Below, piece by piece: positions 53,171-61,796 of a DNA stretch of 64,000 nt. The stretch is from positions 201,537-265,536 of the forward strand of contig JAMPDF010000001.1 in the NCBI GenBank assembly GCA_023665755.1, in the 5' to 3' direction. This DNA comes from Prevotella sp. Its GTDB lineage: Bacteria > Bacillota_I > Bacilli_A > ML615J-28 > CAG-313. The notes beneath the pieces were generated by a model, which searched no databases, had not been told where the DNA came from, and saw nothing but the letters and a program-made list of their open reading frames with translations. Made by a program: the position numbers and the translations under genes. Within the stretch, counting starts at the first letter, position 1. Each line of letters begins with the position of its first letter.

Positions 53171-53594
53171 AAATTTCCTTTGCAATATTTTCAAGTAAAC
53201 GATTTGTAAATTTTACTTGTGCATCATCATTTAAATTACTATATTCTCTAGTAATCCAAAGTGCTTCATCTATAATTACTTCTTTAGCCGTACTTGTCAT
53301 CAACATTTCATATGTAGATAATCGAATAATTGCACGATCTACATATGAAAGGCGATCAATTGTATATTTAACCAGTGACTTTGCAATTAGTTCATCAATT
53401 TTGTGCAAATTTTCTATACTCTTTGCCACTAATTCTCGGCTAAATTCATAGTCAATCTCAACTGGATATTCATATTCTCTTTCTAGTTTTTGGATTTGTT
53501 CAAAACATTCTAATGCAGCTTCGTTTGAATACTGATTTACATCCATATTATACAACGTCATTACTGCCAAAATACGTGCATTGTGTCGTTTCAT
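53163..53594 (-). CDS. nusB: Transcription antitermination factor NusB
   Basis: 143 residues. Helical NusB fold with N-terminal KRHNARILAVMTLYNMD and the C-terminal block SYVDRAIIRLSTYEML...VIIDEALWITREYSN typical of NusB. It works with NusE in rRNA transcription. ATG at 53594 has AAGGA; the frame extends eight codons upstream to a TTG with no support. Begins 24 bases after the esterase-like gene stop. Confidence 0.94.
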   Translation of the reverse strand: MKRHNARILAVMTLYNMDVNQYSNEAALECFEQIQKLEREYEYPVEIDYEFSRELVAKSIENLHKIDELIAKSLVKYTIDRLSYVDRAIIRLSTYEMLMTSTAKEVIIDEALWITREYSNLNDDAQVKFTNRLLENIAKEIYE

Positions 53595-53618
53595 ATTTTT
53601 CCTTTCTATATAGATCAA

Positions 53619-55169
53619 TTAATTTTCAATCCATACTTCAAATGGTACTACCGCAATACCATTCAATTTTAAATTACTATGATAAATAAAATCTGACTGT
53701 GCATAAGCAATTTTATATATTTGTTGATATTCTGCCACTGTTTCATAGGTAAGGCTTTCTGCTACGTCAGTTTCATTTGGAACATATTTTATGGTCTCTA
53801 ATTCTATAATGATCTCATTATTGACCAACCGATATTTTACATCTACTGGTTTTAAATCCTTATCATAAAAAACAAGTCCTTCAATTGAATCTTGAGTTTG
53901 TCCCGTAAATTCAAAATTAAAAATCAATTTTAGATGAGTTACTTTTTTATCACTATTATAAATTTGTAATACATTATTTAGCATAGGTAGTTCATTTTCA
54001 TTCTTTAATAATTTAAATACTCGTTTAATCAATTGTTCTGTATTGTATCCGTCTACTTTTTCAACCCAATCTTCTGTTGTTATGATATCATCAGTCAATA
54101 TTTCATCCTCTGTGGACTGGTTCACAATATGATTCAAATCATAAGTTGGAACCAAGATGCATCGATTGTAATACTTACAAATATCACTTTGTACTTTCCG
54201 CAATCTTTCGCTTCCCGTAATAAAATTAGAACCTTCTTGTAATACCATAATTTTTTTTGTAAAGGGAAAACGGGTTTGAAAATCAGACATTAAATCATAA
54301 AACATTTGTGAATATATTTTTTCAAAACTTTGACCACCTGTATCTATTGGTGTTGAAAAGTCATAAATTCCTTGGTTCCATATGATTGCATTGAAATTCA
54401 TTCCTGTCAATAATGCTATATACTTTTGATACGCCCATGTGGGTGTAGTTACTAACTCTGGCTGATAGGAAAGACCATTTTTTTCCAAAAAGCTAGAAAG
54501 ATAGTTGCGAGATTGAATCATTTCAGAACTAAACCAACTATATATTGGCGTGGTGCTTTCTGTAGTAGCTAGCACTACGGCAATTGCTTTTTTTAAGCGA
54601 TATACTACATCTTTTTCAATTTGATCTAATAAATTAGATGCAAACAATGATATCTTTGGAGTAGCGGGCACCCATTTATTTTGATATAAAAACATCTTAT
54701 TATAGTCTACTTTGTCCTTGATATTTTCTTTAGCTCCTGTTTCATTTTCGGTACTATCCAAAATAGCATCTCCTGTAACAAACCAAACTTCCCCAAAACG
54801 AATATTGGTATAAAATTCATGATATGTATCTAAAGAATCGGCTATTTTTAAATGGTACGCCTTTAGACTTCCATCTGGAGCATCAAGACTTAATGACCAT
54901 ACACCATTATTATCCGTTGTAGCAAAAGACGTATCAACAATGCTAGATTTTACATCTGTCAAAGTGGCAACCATTACAACACCTGGTTCTGCTTTACCAG
55001 AAATTTTTAAAGGAGTATTTTCTTGATATACCGCATCATTACCAATATATTCTGCCACACTAAATCTTTGACTTGGTCTTATACCAATGGGAATTGGATA
55101 TTTTTCTACACATCCCGTAAAAGCAAAAAGCCCAAAACAAAGGGCAATGGTTAAAAAGATTTTTTTCAT
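53619..55169 (-). CDS. Sialate O-acetylesterase-like lipoprotein, catalytic residues lost
   Basis: A 516-residue surface lipoprotein; signal peptide with lipobox FTGC (Cys20). Residues about 36-125 are a beta-sandwich (VYQENTPLKISGKAEPG...NNGVWSLSLDAP), then RFGEVWFVTG at 124-133 as in SASA esterases. In SASA the nucleophile follows in G-Q-S-N-M; here the text is G133-D-A-I-L. The late D-x-x-H motif is also absent at the expected place (around VDGYNTEQLIKRV). It is thus probably an inactive, carbohydrate-binding or structural relative. ATG at 55169 has AAGGAG; strong promoter at 55192-55220. Followed by nusB. Confidence 0.82.
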   Translation of the reverse strand: MKKIFLTIALCFGLFAFTGCVEKYPIPIGIRPSQRFSVAEYIGNDAVYQENTPLKISGKAEPGVVMVATLTDVKSSIVDTSFATTDNNGVWSLSLDAPDGSLKAYHLKIADSLDTYHEFYTNIRFGEVWFVTGDAILDSTENETGAKENIKDKVDYNKMFLYQNKWVPATPKISLFASNLLDQIEKDVVYRLKKAIAVVLATTESTTPIYSWFSSEMIQSRNYLSSFLEKNGLSYQPELVTTPTWAYQKYIALLTGMNFNAIIWNQGIYDFSTPIDTGGQSFEKIYSQMFYDLMSDFQTRFPFTKKIMVLQEGSNFITGSERLRKVQSDICKYYNRCILVPTYDLNHIVNQSTEDEILTDDIITTEDWVEKVDGYNTEQLIKRVFKLLKNENELPMLNNVLQIYNSDKKVTHLKLIFNFEFTGQTQDSIEGLVFYDKDLKPVDVKYRLVNNEIIIELETIKYVPNETDVAESLTYETVAEYQQIYKIAYAQSDFIYHSNLKLNGIAVVPFEVWIEN

Positions 55170-55191
55170 TTCTATCACTCCTTTTTGGCTT

Positions 55192-55220
55192 ATTATACAC
55201 CAAAAAAGAGAAAAAATCAA
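55192..55220 (-). promoter_or_regulatory. Promoter of the esterase-like gene
   Basis: Minus strand TTGATT (55215-55220) - 17 bases - TATAAT (55192-55197). It may also drive nusB-xseA-xseB-dxs-recN. Confidence 0.85.
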
Positions 55221-55307
55221 CTTAACAATACTTTTTTCCTTTTTAAAAAAAACAAACCCCAAGTGGAAAACATTTTTTCAGTATCCATTCGGAATTTGTC
55301 TTAACAA

Positions 55308-55439
55308 CTATTTCCTATTTTCGTTGTCAGTCTCACTCACAACTTCTTCTAATTCTGCTCGGTACATCTCTGGATGTCTATAAAAATATTCATCGTTTTC
55401 TGTTGATGCATGTTGTGGTTTAGTCATATTTTTTTGCAT
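55308..55439 (-). CDS. 43-residue protein of unknown function
   Basis: A short open frame with a perfect AGGAGG seven bases before its ATG. The product is highly charged and hydrophilic, starts MQKNMTKPQH, contains DEYFYRHPEMYRAELEE and ends NENRK. No membrane segment, no cysteines. It lies 49 bases after trmL in the same direction. I do not recognise a family. The excellent SD and codon use argue for a real gene. Confidence 0.65.
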   Translation of the reverse strand: MQKNMTKPQHASTENDEYFYRHPEMYRAELEEVVSETDNENRK

Positions 55440-55488
55440 AATTATTCCTCCTGAATTTATTGTAGTCAAAAATGCAAACATCATACCT

Positions 55489-56007
55489 TCACTTCAATAA
55501 CCAATCTTTTCCCTTTAATGTTTCAGGCTCATATCGTGACAAATCATTATAATCTTGTTGCCTAAGTGCTTCGAAAATAACCACAGCAGCCACATTACTC
55601 ACATTTAAAGAACGAATTTTATCGTTAATGGGCAACCGAATGCAATCATCTAAATGCTCTTGCAGAATTGCTTTAGGTATACCAGTAGACTCTTTTCCTA
55701 TAATAAAATAGTAGGTTTCATTTGGATTATTTAACTTTAATTCATGCGGGCTATGCTGACCATATCGTGTTAAAAAGTACATTTTTCCATTGTTTTTGGA
55801 AAGAAAATCTGCCCAATTTTCGTAAACCAAAAAATCAACATTGGGCAAATAATTGACTGCGGCACGTTTTAAACTAGCCTCATCAATCTGAAACCCTAGT
55901 GGTCGAATCAGGTGTAATAATGTATCTGTTCCTGCACATGTTCTCATGATATTTCCTGTATTTTGGGGTATTTCTGGTTCATATAAAACAATATTATTCT
56001 TAGCCAT
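55489..56007 (-). CDS. trmL: tRNA (cytidine(34)/uridine(34)-2'-O)-methyltransferase TrmL
   Basis: Methylates the wobble ribose of tRNA-Leu. 172 residues, the family's size. The SPOUT knot signature is seen: IVLYEPEIPQNTGNIMRTC at the start, FIIGKESTGIPKAIL (about 104) and CIRLPINDKIRSLNVSNVAAVVIFEALRQ (about 122-150). The ATG at 56007 has GAGGA upstream; an ATG six codons earlier has none. Confidence 0.95.
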   Translation of the reverse strand: MAKNNIVLYEPEIPQNTGNIMRTCAGTDTLLHLIRPLGFQIDEASLKRAAVNYLPNVDFLVYENWADFLSKNNGKMYFLTRYGQHSPHELKLNNPNETYYFIIGKESTGIPKAILQEHLDDCIRLPINDKIRSLNVSNVAAVVIFEALRQQDYNDLSRYEPETLKGKDWLLK

Positions 56008-56054
56008 ACATTCCTCTTTTCTCATATAATGCTTATTTTTATATCTTTATTATA

Positions 56055-57467
56055 TCACACTTTTGCTTGTTTTAAAAGCGAATACCTCTTTTCATTATTA
56101 GGTTTAAAATCGATAAAACAGTATAAAAAAGTTCCTAAAATGACTGCCCCAAAATTGCTAATCACCATTGCATAATAAATGCTTGGTGGCCCCATTTTGA
56201 ATATACGCATCATCACCCAAATCAAAGGAAGACGAAATACCCATAGTCGCATTGTGGCTAGCAACAAACTATATCCGGTTTTACCAGCACCTTGAAAGCA
56301 ACCTGTCCATACTTGAAAAACTCCCATCAGTGGTAAAGTCATCAATAAAAAATACAAATAATAAACGCAAAACTGAAAAGCTTGTTGATGAGCAGCCTCA
56401 TCAATGAAAAACCGGACTAATGGTTTTCTACACCATAAAAGAATAATTGTTCCTCCTATCGATATAACAAGTGTGATAAACATAGCATATTTTAAACTTT
56501 GCTTTGCCCTTTCTACTTGCAATGCACCAATGTTTTGTCCAATAAAGGTAGCAAGTACACTGCCAATGGACATAGTTGGAAATAAGAGCAATGAATTAAT
56601 CCGATTCCCTATTCCTATAGCATAAACAATGTGAGCAGGAAATCCAATAATGAGACTATTAATGAGCAGAAATCCTAAAGAAGTAAACGCTTGAGATAGT
56701 GCTGCTGGCAATCCTACTCGAAATAATTGTCTCATATGAGTAAAATTTAGCTTTAAATCCTTAATTCGAAATGGAATCGGATTATGCTTTCTTCGTATCA
56801 TTAGTAAGATACAAAAAGGCATAATAAATATATTACCTATAACGGTAGCTAATGCTGCACCATTGATTTGCATGTGAAAACGAAGAATGAAAAGAGCTGT
56901 TAATAGAATATTCAGTGCAACAGATACCATATTCAGCAAAACTGGTGTAATAGTATCACCTGTAGATTGCCTAATGGCCTGATATGCATAAAAAAGGAAT
57001 AGCCCCGTCAGTTCAAAGGATCGATATTGTACGTATTTTACTGCGTATTGATATAAAGGCGTGTCTAGAGTTGCTCCCATCCACTTTATAATTTGAGGAG
57101 CCAACAAATAAAGACTAAAATTGAAGAAAAACCCAAGTGCTATCGATAGAATTATCAATTGTCCACTCACATTTTTGGCTTTCTCGACTTCTTCTCCTCC
57201 TAAATATTGGCTAATAATGGCTGTTCCCGCAATCATCAGCCCAAGTGCTAGTGCTTGACAAATTTGCAAGATTGGTCCAGTTAACGTGATTGCTGAAACC
57301 TGCGCTTGAATGACTTCTTGACTTTCATTCATATGTCCTATAAAATACATATCAACAATATCATGAACCGATTTTAAAATATTACTAAACATAATGGGTA
57401 ATGCAAGAATCAGGATTCCTTTTATTATATTTTTATCTTTTAATATTAAAAATGATTTATCCTTCAT
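56055..57467 (-). CDS. MATE family transporter
   Basis: 470 residues, twelve hydrophobic segments. ILALPIMFSNILKSVHDIVDMYFIGHM at the N-terminus and GLPAALSQAFTSLGFLLINSLI at the start of the second half are MATE patterns. It is a different branch from the MATE protein at 21805. The frame opens 24 codons upstream, but the ATG at 57467 has AAAAGG and a promoter with CATAAT (57487-57492) lies behind it. Substrate unknown; it stands next to a multidrug-type ABC exporter. Confidence 0.9.
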   Translation of the reverse strand: MKDKSFLILKDKNIIKGILILALPIMFSNILKSVHDIVDMYFIGHMNESQEVIQAQVSAITLTGPILQICQALALGLMIAGTAIISQYLGGEEVEKAKNVSGQLIILSIALGFFFNFSLYLLAPQIIKWMGATLDTPLYQYAVKYVQYRSFELTGLFLFYAYQAIRQSTGDTITPVLLNMVSVALNILLTALFILRFHMQINGAALATVIGNIFIMPFCILLMIRRKHNPIPFRIKDLKLNFTHMRQLFRVGLPAALSQAFTSLGFLLINSLIIGFPAHIVYAIGIGNRINSLLLFPTMSIGSVLATFIGQNIGALQVERAKQSLKYAMFITLVISIGGTIILLWCRKPLVRFFIDEAAHQQAFQFCVYYLYFLLMTLPLMGVFQVWTGCFQGAGKTGYSLLLATMRLWVFRLPLIWVMMRIFKMGPPSIYYAMVISNFGAVILGTFLYCFIDFKPNNEKRYSLLKQAKV

Positions 57468-57486
57468 AAAAATGCCTTTTCTTTTT

Positions 57487-57515
57487 ATTATGGCACATTT
57501 ATCATTTTTTATGAA
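57487..57515 (-). promoter_or_regulatory. Promoter of the second MATE gene
   Basis: Minus strand TTCATA (57510-57515) - 17 bases - CATAAT (57487-57492). Moderate match. Confidence 0.5.
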
Positions 57516-57561
57516 CTGAATTATAGTTTGATTATGCAATTTGACGGCAATACGATTCTAT

Positions 57562-57612
57562 AAACACACACATTAGTTTTGAAGTGATACTTCTTATCTA
57601 ATGTGTGTGTTT
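57562..57612 (-). terminator. Long hairpin after the ABC exporter operon
   Basis: Perfect 15-bp arms (57562-57576 and 57598-57612; AAACACACACATTAG and its complement) with an inner GAAG / CTTC stem-loop. It follows the ABC gene stop by 2 bases. The T-run on the minus side is poor, so it may work as an RNA-stabilising 3' end. Confidence 0.6.
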
Positions 57613-57614
57613 CT

Positions 57615-59495
57615 TTATGTATTTAAACCAGAAAATTGAGTTTGATACAAACGATTGTATACTCCTTGATGTTGAATCAATTCTTCATGATTTCCCATTT
57701 CTACTACAACACCCTGGTCTAGAACAACAATCAAATCGGCATCTTGGATAGTTGATAAACGATGAGCAATAATAATTGAAGTTCTATTTTCCATTAATTT
57801 GACCATAGCATCTTGAATTTTCTTTTCCGTTCTGGTATCTACGCTTGAAGTCGCCTCATCCAAGATTAAAATTTTTGGATCAGCAAGAATAGCTCTTGCA
57901 ATGGTCAGTAATTGACGCTGCCCTTGAGAAAGATTGGTCCCTCCTTCTGATAGCATCGTTTTTTCTTGTTCAGGCAATCGTTTGATGAATTTGGCGCAAT
58001 TGGCCATTTCAATTGCTCTCATCACTTCTTCAGTAGTGGCATTTTCTCTTCCATATTTTACATTATTTTCAATAGTATCTTCAAATAATACTGCATCTTG
58101 GAGAACAATAGCAATATTATCTCGAAGTTCTTTCTTTGAAATTTTAGCAATATCTATACCATCAATTCGAATCGTACCACTATCTAGATCATAAAATCGC
58201 ATTAGCAAATTTACAATAGTCGTTTTCCCACTACCAGTTGCTCCAACAAGTGCAATTTTATGACCACTATAAACATCAACTGTAAAATCTTTTAATACTG
58301 GTTTTTCCTTTACATAACCAAAGGCAACATGTTCAAAATCAATATCGCCTTTGATACGATTCATATTTAATGATACTTCACCACTAAAATCTTCTGTTGC
58401 TTCATCTAACACTTCAAATACACGCTCTGCACCTGATAAAGCAGTCAATATTTGTGAATAAAGCTGCGCAATTTCATTGATAGGTCTTGTAAATTGTTTA
58501 CTTGTAGTAAGAAATAAAACAATAATGGATACATCTAATGGTAAACCAAGTAATGTTTTTCCAATTCCTTTTACAGCGAATAATGCTCCACAAAAGCATA
58601 CCAAAAAATAACCGAAATTACCGATAAAATTCATCACTGGTCCCATAGATCCAGAAATAATTTGTGCCTTTAATCCAACTTTACAATACGTATCACTATA
58701 TTGATTGAAATCGTGCATGGCTATAGATTGGTGATTATAAGCAGTTACAGTTTTAATTCCAGAAACCATTTCTTCTGTTTGAGTATTTAAATTTCCTAAT
58801 AACTCTTGTTGCTTCTTAAAAAGCGGCTTCATCATTTTGCTCATTGCTCCTGTAACAATTAGCGTCAAAACCAAAGACGAAAGAGAAACAAGTGTTAATA
58901 AAGGCGAATAATAAATCATTATACATAGGCAACCCAAAATAGTTAAAACACCTGATATCAAAGAACCGATTGTACTAGATACAGTATTCGAAATATTATC
59001 AACATCATTCGTCATTCTTGACATCAAATCGCCATGAGCGTGTGTATCTGTATATCCAATCGGTAAACGAACCATTGTTGAAAATAAATCGTTCCGTAAT
59101 TTTCTTGTCGTTTTAATGGCCAAATAAGCGCCTATGAGTGTTGAAAAGTATTGGCAAAGACAGTGAATTATATACAACGCAGCAAGTATCGCCACAAATA
59201 GAATAAACTGATTAAAATTTGGAGCTAAAATCCATTTATTCGTTTCTAAACTATATTTACCTAGTGTTTCAATAATCTTTTTAACGATAATATTAGATGA
59301 TAGCGTAGAAAGTGTAAGTACTACAATCACCACCAATAAAATAATAAATAAGGATTTGAAACTACTAATATATTGTATCAAGCGCGATAATACTTTTTTG
59401 GTATTTTGTGGTTTTTCCGAGGTTTGCATAAATCTTCCACCTGGTCCACCACCAGGTTTTCCGTTCATTCCGCGTGATGTATTTGGATTAGCCAT
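57615..59495 (-). CDS. ABC exporter subunit with consensus ATP site residues
   Basis: A 626-residue half transporter: soluble Gly/Pro-rich N-terminus, six TM segments (about 45-335) and an ATPase domain. Walker A GATGSGKTT, signature LSQGQRQLLTIARAI, Walker B ILILDEATSSVD with the catalytic Glu, and H-loop IIAHRLSTI are intact. It overlaps the 591-residue partner gene by 8 bases, so the two form a heterodimer. Type IV multidrug or peptide exporter; substrate unknown. A start at 59495 has AAGAAGGTG upstream. Confidence 0.93.
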   Translation of the reverse strand: MANPNTSRGMNGKPGGGPGGRFMQTSEKPQNTKKVLSRLIQYISSFKSLFIILLVVIVVLTLSTLSSNIIVKKIIETLGKYSLETNKWILAPNFNQFILFVAILAALYIIHCLCQYFSTLIGAYLAIKTTRKLRNDLFSTMVRLPIGYTDTHAHGDLMSRMTNDVDNISNTVSSTIGSLISGVLTILGCLCIMIYYSPLLTLVSLSSLVLTLIVTGAMSKMMKPLFKKQQELLGNLNTQTEEMVSGIKTVTAYNHQSIAMHDFNQYSDTYCKVGLKAQIISGSMGPVMNFIGNFGYFLVCFCGALFAVKGIGKTLLGLPLDVSIIVLFLTTSKQFTRPINEIAQLYSQILTALSGAERVFEVLDEATEDFSGEVSLNMNRIKGDIDFEHVAFGYVKEKPVLKDFTVDVYSGHKIALVGATGSGKTTIVNLLMRFYDLDSGTIRIDGIDIAKISKKELRDNIAIVLQDAVLFEDTIENNVKYGRENATTEEVMRAIEMANCAKFIKRLPEQEKTMLSEGGTNLSQGQRQLLTIARAILADPKILILDEATSSVDTRTEKKIQDAMVKLMENRTSIIIAHRLSTIQDADLIVVLDQGVVVEMGNHEELIQHQGVYNRLYQTQFSGLNT

Positions 59496-61263
59496 TCATT
59501 TCACCTTCTTTCTTGAGTTGAGAATTATAAATGTCTTGATAAATTTCGCAATTGGCTAGCAGTTGTTCATGGGTATCAAAAGCAACAATAGTTCCACCAT
59601 CTAATACTACTATTTTGTCCGCATTTTTAGCAGTAGCTATACGCTGTGCAACCACTATTTTGGTTGTATCCGCGATATGCATACGCATAGCTTGATATAA
59701 TTTGGCTTCAGTTACTAAATCTAGCGCGCTAGTTGAGTCATCAAAAATAAGAATTTCCGGAGTTTTAACAATCGCTCTAGCGATAGAAATACGCTGCTTT
59801 TGACCACCTGAAAGCGATGTCCCCTTTTCTTCTACATATTCATCGTATCCTTTTGCCTTCGACAAAATAAAATCATCAGCTTGAGCAATTTGTGCCGCTT
59901 TTTCTACTTCTATATCAGTTGCATTAGGATTTCCCCATTTGATATTTTCTTTAATGCTACCAGCAAATAACTCCGCTTTCTGTAACACAATCGCAATGCA
60001 ATCTCGCAGTGCCTTGACTTTAAATTTCCGAATATCTACTCCATCTACCAATATTGCCCCATCAGTCACATCATAAAATCGTGTAATTAAATTGACTAAT
60101 GTTGATTTGCCAGCACCTGTTGCCCCTACAATAGCAACAGTTTCACCCTTGTTGATTTTTAGACTAATATTTTCTAAGACAGGCGCCTTTCCTCCAGGAT
60201 ATGTAAATGTGACATTTTGAAATTCAATTGTCCCCTCTTCTTTTGCATCTGTTATATCTTGATCTCCATCTATGATAATATCTGGTGCTGATAATACTTC
60301 ATTAATTCTTTTGCTAGAGGCAAAAGCTCTTGCCATATTTGCAAATGTCATTCCTAGCATCAACATAGCTCCCATAATCATTGTGATATACATAACGGCC
60401 TTTTCCATATCTCCAACAGTAATATGAGGCGCGATTTGTTGATTCCATGAAACTACTTGGCTACTCGCACCAAGAACATAGATGGCAATCGTTGCTGCAT
60501 ATACAATGACCATAAATAATGGCATAATAATTGCCATAATTTTGTTGACCTTTAAAGTAATGCTAGTCAAATCTAAATTCGCTTGTTCAAAACGATTGTA
60601 CTCATAGTTTTCCTTTGAAAAGGCTTTGACTACCCTTGCACCACTTAGATTTTCATGGACAACTGAATTTACCTTATCCAATTTGGCCTGTACTACTGAA
60701 AACATCGGAAATGCTTTTTTCATAAAGAAAATCATAAGAATCAATTCAAGTGGTAACGCTACTGCTAAAACAATCATAAATTGATAGCTTATCAAAAGTG
60801 TAAAAACGATTCCTAACACAAACATTCCAAAGGCTCTAACAAACATTCGAATCGCTTGAGCAATCATCATTTGAACTGCTGTTACATCATTAGTTACCCT
60901 TGTAACCAATGAGCCAGTTGAAAAATCATCGGTCTGTTGAAAAGATAAATGCATAATTTTTTCGAATAAATCTTTTCTCAAATCATTAGCAAAATTTTGA
61001 CTTGCTAAATTAGCAAAAACACCACTCATAATTCCACTAACTACACCTATCATCACTAACCCTAACATAATCCCACCATATTTCAAAATGGTCTGAATAA
61101 AAATATTTGTATCAATTTCTGGTTCAAATGAATTGACTGTATCAATCATCTTTCCCATATAATCCGTTATACTCATATCCATTAATACTTCAAATATCAT
61201 AAATAGGGGGGCTAGCAGGGCAAAATGCCAGTATTTTTTTAAATATCGTAGTAATTTTAACAT
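59488..61263 (-). CDS. ABC exporter subunit with degenerate ATP site residues
   Basis: A 591-residue half transporter with six TM segments (about 15-330) and an ATPase domain. Walker A is GATGAGKST and signature LSGGQKQRISIARAI. Walker B is ILIFDDSTSALD, with Asp in place of the catalytic Glu, and the switch His is replaced by Gln (VVAQRIATA). This is the asymmetry known from heterodimeric exporters such as LmrCD, BmrCD and TM287/288: one composite site hydrolyses, the other only binds ATP. Located 15 bases after the marR gene. Confidence 0.94.
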   Translation of the reverse strand: MLKLLRYLKKYWHFALLAPLFMIFEVLMDMSITDYMGKMIDTVNSFEPEIDTNIFIQTILKYGGIMLGLVMIGVVSGIMSGVFANLASQNFANDLRKDLFEKIMHLSFQQTDDFSTGSLVTRVTNDVTAVQMMIAQAIRMFVRAFGMFVLGIVFTLLISYQFMIVLAVALPLELILMIFFMKKAFPMFSVVQAKLDKVNSVVHENLSGARVVKAFSKENYEYNRFEQANLDLTSITLKVNKIMAIIMPLFMVIVYAATIAIYVLGASSQVVSWNQQIAPHITVGDMEKAVMYITMIMGAMLMLGMTFANMARAFASSKRINEVLSAPDIIIDGDQDITDAKEEGTIEFQNVTFTYPGGKAPVLENISLKINKGETVAIVGATGAGKSTLVNLITRFYDVTDGAILVDGVDIRKFKVKALRDCIAIVLQKAELFAGSIKENIKWGNPNATDIEVEKAAQIAQADDFILSKAKGYDEYVEEKGTSLSGGQKQRISIARAIVKTPEILIFDDSTSALDLVTEAKLYQAMRMHIADTTKIVVAQRIATAKNADKIVVLDGGTIVAFDTHEQLLANCEIYQDIYNSQLKKEGEMNG

Positions 61264-61278
61264 ATTGTTTCTCTCCTC

Positions 61279-61713
61279 TTATGATTCTAAATTTTGCTTC
61301 ATTTTGGATAAAATTGTAGAAAAAGCATTCAACTCCACTTGTTCAATCCCCTGTATCATCATTGCCTCTACTGTTTCGAAACAAGATTTAATTTGTCTAT
61401 CTAATGCTTCACCAAGTGGCGTAATTTTTACAATTACCTTGCGATTATCACTTTCACACAATTCTCTTTGAATATAGCCTTCTAATTCCATATTACGCAA
61501 AGTAAGACTTACTGTAGATGGCTTAATATTCGCATTCTCTACAATTTCTTTTTGAATAATTCCCTCTTTGTGTTTGGCAAGCGGCTTGATAATTTTAAAA
61601 TAAGTGTAATTGATTCCTTGTTTTGCGCAAATGACTTTCATTACATTTCGAAAAATTTTCTCAAGCTCAGCTATTTGTGCTCCATAAGGAATAGTTTCCA
61701 CATCATTTCTCAT
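61279..61713 (-). CDS. MarR family transcription regulator
   Basis: A 144-residue winged-helix protein. Helix-turn-helix HKEGIIQKEIVENANIKPSTVSLTLRNMELEGYIQR (about 50-85), wing CESDNRKVIVKITPLGEAL. ATG at 61713 has TAGGAGGG. It is the first gene of marR-ABC-ABC, where it most likely represses its own operon; an 18-bp perfect palindrome stands between the -10 and the start. Confidence 0.94.
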   Translation of the reverse strand: MRNDVETIPYGAQIAELEKIFRNVMKVICAKQGINYTYFKIIKPLAKHKEGIIQKEIVENANIKPSTVSLTLRNMELEGYIQRELCESDNRKVIVKITPLGEALDRQIKSCFETVEAMMIQGIEQVELNAFSTILSKMKQNLES

Positions 61714-61729
61714 ATAACCCTCCTAATTA

Positions 61730-61757
61730 ATTAGTTTTAAAACTAATATATAGTATA
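61730..61757 (-). promoter_or_regulatory. marR promoter and operator palindrome
   Basis: Perfect 18-bp palindrome ATTAGTTTTAAAACTAAT (61730-61747) directly downstream of an extended -10 TGG-TATACT (TATACT at 61752-61757). The position at the start of transcription suits a MarR repressor site. Confidence 0.75.
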
Positions 61758-61767
61758 CCATTTTTTT

Positions 61768-61796
61768 AGCAAATCTGTTTTAGATTTGCTTTTTTT
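61768..61796 (+). terminator. Hairpin with T-run on the plus strand
   Basis: AGCAAATCT / AGATTTGCT (61768-61776 with 61782-61790), followed by T7 on the plus strand, but by A7 on the minus strand where the flanking genes lie. Direction does not fit DUF5131 termination. Confidence 0.5.
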
